Origin: Camarhynchus parvulus
Lineage: Eukaryota; Chordata; Aves; Passeriformes; Thraupidae
DNA: 64,000 bases
Direction of reading: 5' to 3'
NCBI RefSeq assembly: GCF_901933205.1
Contig: NC_044585.1
Location: 2,294,001 to 2,358,000, forward strand
The notes below the pieces were generated by a model. The model was not told the DNA's origin and did not search any database. It saw only the letters and a list, made by a program, of their open reading frames with translations. Below, in pieces: positions 58,201 through 64,000 of the stretch; the stretch's first letter is position 1; every line of letters starts with the position of its first letter. Both the position numbers and the translations under genes were made by a program.

Positions 58201-61200
58201 TTCTTTGCTTCCCCAGGACATCAAAGAGGGTTTTTTAATGCAATAATTATGTTTAAATCTGTTGTCAACTAGTTATGTGAGTCAGTTTCATAACTGTGAA
58301 CTAACTTGTTCCTTCCCCCTTTTTTTTCCTGTATCTAAGGATTCCTTTCCAATAAAGTTACTTAGGAAAAACGAGAGTTCCTATACAACTACTTGCATCT
58401 TTTTCCTTGTGATATGCAGAGTTGTATTTTGCCTGTGCATGCCTTCCTGACGTCACAATTTCAATAACTACTTTGCACAGAGCAAGTAGAATTCATTCAC
58501 TTTGCAGAATATACAAACGTTTCTGTACTCAGTGTTTTAATTTGCACAAATGGAAGAGTTATTTCTGCTGGTTGACTCTTCTGCCTTTTTAAAGGAAAGG
58601 TGTTCTAGCACTCTAGAAAATCTTATAAATTTATGCAGGCTGAATTCCATTTTTCTGATTTGTTTTATCCATTATTGAAATAATTGGTAAGATATTTTTA
58701 AATATTTTTACTTTAATTTGAGCTATTCAGTTGAATTTATTTTATAATTTTTGAGGACATGCAGTAATCACACTGGCAGTGCCTGCATTAAATTTAAATG
58801 TTTTCTACAAGCTTTGGAGACTCTGCAGTGAGAACTGTAGGATTTTCTCGTTGATTGTTTTCCTGTGTGCTGTTTCCATAGGGAGACATGGAACAGGCAC
58901 TTGAAAACTATGATATCTGCACTGAGATGCTGCAGAGCTCCAGCAGCACCCAGGCTGAGGCTGGCAGTGAGAGCAGCATCGTGATCCGGCTGCCCAACCT
59001 GCATGTGGATTCTGTGGTGTCTTTAGAAGAGGTAAGAGCTCATTTGCAGGTGTGTGTTCCCTCTTCCATCCTTCACACTCCACCTCTCCCAGTTTCAAAT
59101 GTCACCTATGAATTCGTTCTTTTATGAGGGAAGTTTATTGTATCTCAGAGGGAGGCTTTGGTAGTTTGAATATTATGTCAAGGCTACCCTCTCTTTTTTA
59201 AAAACTACACTTTTTGTATCTGTTGGTCCTGTACATCTTTAGGTTGCTTTTATGTAAAATAAAGACATTAAAGCAGCTGCGTGCATTAAAGCAGCAGTAG
59301 ATTATTGAATCAGAGTTTTTCTTTTCTTTTCTTAAACATTAAGAGCTAAACTGCTGGGAGAAGCATCAATAGTCAAATATATGTGAAAACAAAGGTTAGG
59401 ATTATATCATCTGTGGTTAAGATTATATCATCTGTGATGTTTGCAGATTGAAAAGAACCTAAAATCTCTGGAGAGATGCCAGTCTTTGGAAGAGATCCAG
59501 CGACTGTATGAGGCAGGGGACTATAATGCAGTGGTGCATCTGCTCAGGCCAACCTTGTGCTTCAATGGCTATGGCAGAGCCAAACACCTGGAGTTTGTCA
59601 CATCCATACCTGAGAGACCAGCTCAGCTGCTTCTCCTCCAGGTTTGCTTTGTTTCTTACAAAATCTGTTCTAGTAAGGAATTAAGACTTATTCCTGAAAA
59701 CAGGAAGGAAGGATTTCTGGAATGGGTGTTAACAGTTATGAGTCTTATTTACAAAGCCAAACATGGAACCAAATCTGTAAATGCTCTGAAGATCACAACC
59801 TTGTCAACATCATTAGCAATGTGCCAGCTTTTGCTGACTGAGAATGTGGCTAAAGATGCAAGATATTGAGGCCTCCACGGAATGGACAGAAACTTGAATA
59901 ATTTCCTGAGTTATTTTATGGATGAATTAATGCTACTGTGGACTATATGGTGATTTAGAACCATTCTGAAACTTGGTTATCTAGCATATGAATGATTTTT
60001 ATGCTGTAAAGACTTTCTCCTGCATGAATCTGTTGATACATGCAGTGTAATTGCTGCAGAGTTAGTCCATTTGACACTGTAAAAATAAGTGTATAAAAAG
60101 TGTATAAATGAGCTCAGCTCATCTGAGTATATTAGGTTAGTTGGGGAAAAAAGTTTGCGCAAAAAAAGACTGACTGGTTTTTAACTGCACAGAGCCCAGT
60201 CCTACATTTTCCATGCTATCTGCTGACCCAACCTCTTCAGAGTGGAAAGGAGCAGGAGAAGTTGCTATTACACAGGCCTTAGAGTTGCTACTTTGTTATT
60301 TATGAAGTAATAAAATGGTAGCACGAGATCATAAAGATACAAACCTTGTTTCTTGTAAGGGCTTTATTCAGCTGTAGATCATTAGAATTGCAGACCTACA
60401 GCCATCCCTTTCCTGTTTTATTTCCTTGCATCTTTTATTAAAGCAGAAAGATGTGATGATTTTTTTGTATTTAGATCCTACTTGTGTATTTGTCATCCAG
60501 GATCCATGCACCTCCTATTGTCCTTTTAATGTTGCATTTAAAATTGTTGCTTCATTTCATTGAAGTAATCACATTAACTGAGTATAGTGTTTTGCTTTGC
60601 CCTGCTGTGCATTCATGTTTAAAATAAACTCTTCATTGTTATAATAGATCTTTTTCATATTTACATTCCCTAGGACTCCCTGCTCAAACTGAAAGACTAC
60701 AAGCAATGCTTTGAATGCTCAGATGTTGCCTTGAATGAAGCAATTCAGCAGATGATTAATATGACAGCAGCCTCTGCTAAAGAGGAGTGGGTTGCTACGG
60801 TAACACAGCTGCTGACAGGAATAGACACTTCATTATCCTCAGTTAACAGCATCCTGAAAGACTCCTCTGTCACACCGAGCCTGGTTCGCTTAACAAACAA
60901 CCTGATCCAGGTAAGGCATGGCCTGGCACCAGGAGATGTGCTGTGTGCTGCAGCATTCAGGGCATGCTGCAGCTGCTGGGTGAATTCCCACCCAATCCTA
61001 GTGATGACTTTGGTTACATTGCTGTTACATTTTTGGGAAGATGGGAATTACCATATTGTGTGAGCATTGTCATAGTCTGCAGTGTGATAGAGCTGCACTG
61101 AGCACACACCTGTGCTAGATCCACTACCAGCAGCTAGATCCACTACCAAGCTGCCTAAAACAAATATGGTGGTAAGATAACCCAGCACTGGGGTTTTAGG

Positions 61201-62764
61201 CTATTTGAAGTAGTGATAATGTGAAGATTGGTTGAACTGCCTAAAACAATCAAATATGGTGGTAAGATAACCCAACACTGGGGTTTTAGGCTATTTGAAA
61301 TGGTGATAATGTGAAGATTGGTTGAGCTGCCTGGATGTAGCTTGTAAGTTCTGGCTCTGATCTTGCCTTTATGTGCTTCAGGCTGGAGGGCCAGGCCCCA
61401 TAAGCCTTACAGGCATGGTAGAATTGCTTTTGCATTGCAAAGTGCTGGCCAAAGTAAGTGTTTTTCTAGTAAAAACAGAGAGCGTGATCTGGACAGGACA
61501 GGGGAAAAGTGAAATGTGAACTGCTTCTAGAATTATGAATACAGCTAATTTTAGCCTTTTACAGAAGGTACTTTCAAACCTCAAAACTGAATGAGTGTTT
61601 TCAGTCCAGGTAACAAATGGCAGACTTACAAATGGCAGTTCTATTAAGAAGCAGGTCTAGTTAATGTCAGAATTCAATGTGCTTGCAATTCTCAAATCTC
61701 CATTTACTTCTGTAAAAGCCAAGGACCCTTCACTACTTACAAAATCATACTCTTATTGTGTAAAGTCGTATGTTTTATGGAATGTAATGGAATTCTGGAG
61801 AACAGAGTGTTCAGGCACATCATTTATGTAGCATCTTTAATGATTCTAGTTGGTCTTTAACAGTTGTTGTAACACCTGTTCTGGAATTCAGGAATTTTTG
61901 TAAGTTCCTCTTTATCTGGGTTGTAGGGAAATTTCTTGTACAACAATGAGGCCTAGTAATGCTAAGAATTGATGCTGTGTATTTGCTTACTATGAATTGC
62001 TCATGTAGCATATTAACAGAGACACATCTAGGTGGAAAATGGGGCTGCAAGAGGAATGTCAGAGTAGGACAGATAATCTACTACCCTTCCATACTGATTG
62101 ATTTACCTCAAGCATTTTTTAAACCACTTGTGAGAAGCTGAGATTCAACTTTAGATTATTTCCTTGGGGTAAAATGTGTTGCCAACTTTGGGTTGTTTGG
62201 GAAGGATTCACACCCAAGCTATGTTTACATCACTTTGTCTGTATAATGTGTGTTTCTTTATTAGATCATAGACTGCAGCATGGCTGTCCAGGAAGAGCCA
62301 AAAGAGCCCTATGTGTCCTCAGTGCTCCCATGGATTATCCTGCACAGGATCATCCAGCATGAGGAAGATGCTTTTCGATCCCTTTGCTGCCAGCAGCAGC
62401 AGAACCAGGGAGAAGAAGGTGGATTATTTCTTCACTTTTACATATTGCACCTGAGCTCTTTACCATCCAGCTCAGGAGTATAAGTAATAAAATATTTGTT
62501 TGTTGTCTTACCTTGCTGGCTGAAGGGAGGAGAGGGCTATGCAAGCATCACTTTCCACCAGAGAGGAAGCTGATTGCCAGTTGAAGCATTGACTCAGATT
62601 TAACTCAGTTCTGTGCTACTTTAATATTTACCAATTTCTGTCTTCCAGTGAGTCCTGATACCCCTATGTTGCCTTCTTCACTTATGCTGCTGAACACAGC
62701 TCATGAGTATTTGGGAAGAAGATCCTGGTGTTGCAATTCAGATGGTGCTCTGCTCAAGTTTTAT
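49234..62764 (+). CDS. CABIN1: Calcineurin-binding protein cabin 1 (5' part; continues past the window)
   Basis: The ATG (49295-49297) is the last codon of exon 49234-49297. Coding exons: 49731-49823, 50118-50231, 50377-50511, 50765-50945, 51709-51838, 52528-52677, 53552-53835, 54394-54562, 54991-55127, 55510-55727, 57137-57215, 57452-57639, 58882-59031, 59447-59641, 60674-60910, 62265-62418, 62649-62764. Together these give 911 codons with all phases consistent; the full protein is about 2200 aa. CABIN1 is a nuclear scaffold that inhibits calcineurin and MEF2 and joins the HIRA/UBN1 histone H3.3 chaperone complex. TPR-like helical repeats are visible ([37 protein letters not shown]), then a basic KKGVKRRR and [18 protein letters not shown] region at about 370-400. 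The C-terminal calcineurin- and MEF2-binding parts are outside the window. The next exon is not found before 64000. Confidence 0.95.
55728..57136 (+). other. CABIN1: CABIN1 intron, 1.4 kb, AT-rich
   Basis: No repeat family is recognised. An AACAAAACAAAACAAAA stretch lies near 56192-56215. Confidence 0.4.
61151..61326. repeat. Tandem duplication of an 86-90 bp unit in a CABIN1 intron
   Basis: The units 61151-61236 and 61237-61326 both start CTGCCTAAAACAA and contain GATAACCCAACACTGGGGTT or its near copy. They end TGTGAAGATTGGTTGA. They differ by a 4-base insertion and a few substitutions, so the duplication is fairly recent. A smaller duplication of TAGATCCACTACCA precedes it at about 61117-61148. 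Confidence 0.9.
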
Positions 62765-64000
62765 GTAAGTAGAAAATGTGGAATAACTGAGAATGATTCT
62801 GACTGATCTCTGAAAATCATCTGGCCAAGCCGCATCTCAAAGCAGAAAACAAAGTTCAAAGTTAGATTGTTTATTGCCTTATCTTCATGTTAAAAATACA
62901 CTTTTAAATCCACTTTCCAACTTCTCCCAGACAAATATATGAAAATTTCAGTCAGTTTAATCTGAATAGCAAAGGCTTGTTATTCCAGACCCTTTCCTAT
63001 TGGTCTGCTTCTGTCCTACTCCCCATTGTTCTCTGGACTTGCCTCACTGAGAAGAAGAATTGTTTTATTCTCTTTTTTCTCCTTTGTTTTGCTTCTTGCA
63101 CTTGTATTTTATTTTGTTCATGGGATTTGAAAGGGAAGTAGGAATAACCAAGCAGTTGGATAGTACTGTACATCATTCAGGAACTAAAAAAACTTGTTGT
63201 GTTACATCTTTAAAATTGCTGCTAAAATAACACAGTGGGATTCCATATTCATCTTGTCTCAGTGGTTCTAAATAAGTTGCTCACTTCACAGGACTGAATT
63301 TGTCAAGTGTTAGGTAGGGTTTGCACATTTCTGTGTACATAAATACTGTTTATCATGTAAAAAGAACATATTTAAACTTTCAGCCAAGAAAATTCAGTTT
63401 TGAACAGCTTGGTTGTTTGTTTCTTCCAAATCATAAGAGTAAAGATTTGCAGTCCATCAGCTATGCACAGTTACACAACTGGGATGCTCCTGATGGCTCC
63501 CACATCCTGTGGTGTTGCCTGGATTTGCTCTGAAGCTGTGATGCATTTAATTGTTTGCCTTGTTTGATTGTACCTACCTTGATTTTATACCACAGTCTGA
63601 AAAAACCAGCAATTCTATTGTTTTCATGTTATTAACTAAATATTATTTAAAATATACATCTAGAGTTCATGTTGAACAATGATGAGAATGAAGAATTACT
63701 TTAGCCCTCAATTTTCCTGTGTCTTCAGTCTGTTCTTTGCTCTGTTGTTCAGATGGGTGTGTTACATCTCATCTCATGTGCTCCAGCAATGGGTGTCTGG
63801 GCACTAATACTGTAGCATTATTAGATGAAAGGACTTACCCATTCATGGTTGACCTTTTTAAGATTATTCCTTGAGGTCTCATTGTTACACCAGAAAAGAA
63901 ATTTCCCCTGGTTAAATAGAATATTTCTATTTGTTTGCTCATTTTCTCTTAGTTCAGAAAGCCAAGTGTTTCCTGAGCAGAGCACTGGCAGCCTGGGACA
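62765..64000 (+). other. CABIN1: CABIN1 intron continuing beyond the window
   Basis: No exon matching the next expected CABIN1 segment is present. No repeat is recognised. Confidence 0.5.

Noticed and set aside
59642..59869. CABIN1 frame continues 75 codons into the intron after 59641
   Set aside because: The GT donor at 59642 and the next exon at 60674 match the family protein. The open extension could be chance, though an intron-retained isoform is not excluded.

Overview
This is vertebrate nuclear DNA, most likely from a passerine bird. Genes are split into short exons with GT/AG junctions, start in CpG-rich islands and end in AATAAA-type signals. The interspersed repeats are CR1 LINE tails and solo LTRs of types I associate with songbird genomes, and one intron holds a piece of avian-type mitochondrial ND2. 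Gene content (MIF, DDX51, GSTT, DDT, CABIN1) matches what I know of the chicken and zebra finch chromosome 15 region. The species call is an inference; no search was run.

All recognised genes are on the + strand. In order: the last exon of a diverged MIF-like gene (410-476); complete MIF (2912-4898, 3 exons, 115 aa); complete DDX51 (6246-16406, 16 exons, 709 aa); complete theta-class GST copy A (17801-24018, 5 exons, 241 aa); theta-class GST copy B (28859-37958, 5 exons plus an in-frame 57-bp mini-exon, 242 or 261 aa); complete DDT (41314-42522, 3 exons, 118 aa); and the 5' part of CABIN1 (about 46900 to beyond 64000; 911 codons here). Exon junctions were placed by splice sites, by phase, and by agreement with the remembered families. 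Every complete gene closes in frame.

The two themes are the MIF superfamily (MIF-like, MIF, DDT) and theta-class GSTs, which also cluster in mammals (human 22q11). DDX51, a ribosome-biogenesis helicase that is on chromosome 12 in human, sits between them here. CABIN1 follows, as it does near the mammalian cluster.

The repeats are informative. DDX51 introns carry three related solo LTRs (two +, one -) with 6-bp target duplications, one of them swollen by a pentanucleotide array, plus the ND2 insertion. DDT has an LTR nested in another LTR, ending 275 bp before its start codon. CABIN1 has a solo LTR that split a CR1 element just upstream of its promoter. Four GC-rich minisatellites lie beside promoters or in first introns and create long spurious ORFs. 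I found no CRISPR, no operon-like system, and no gene that is clearly of an undescribed type. The most interesting points are the diverged MIF-like paralogue, the exon-1 similarity between the GST copies, the GSTT mini-exon, the duplicated splice acceptor in GST copy A, and a spliced uORF in CABIN1.
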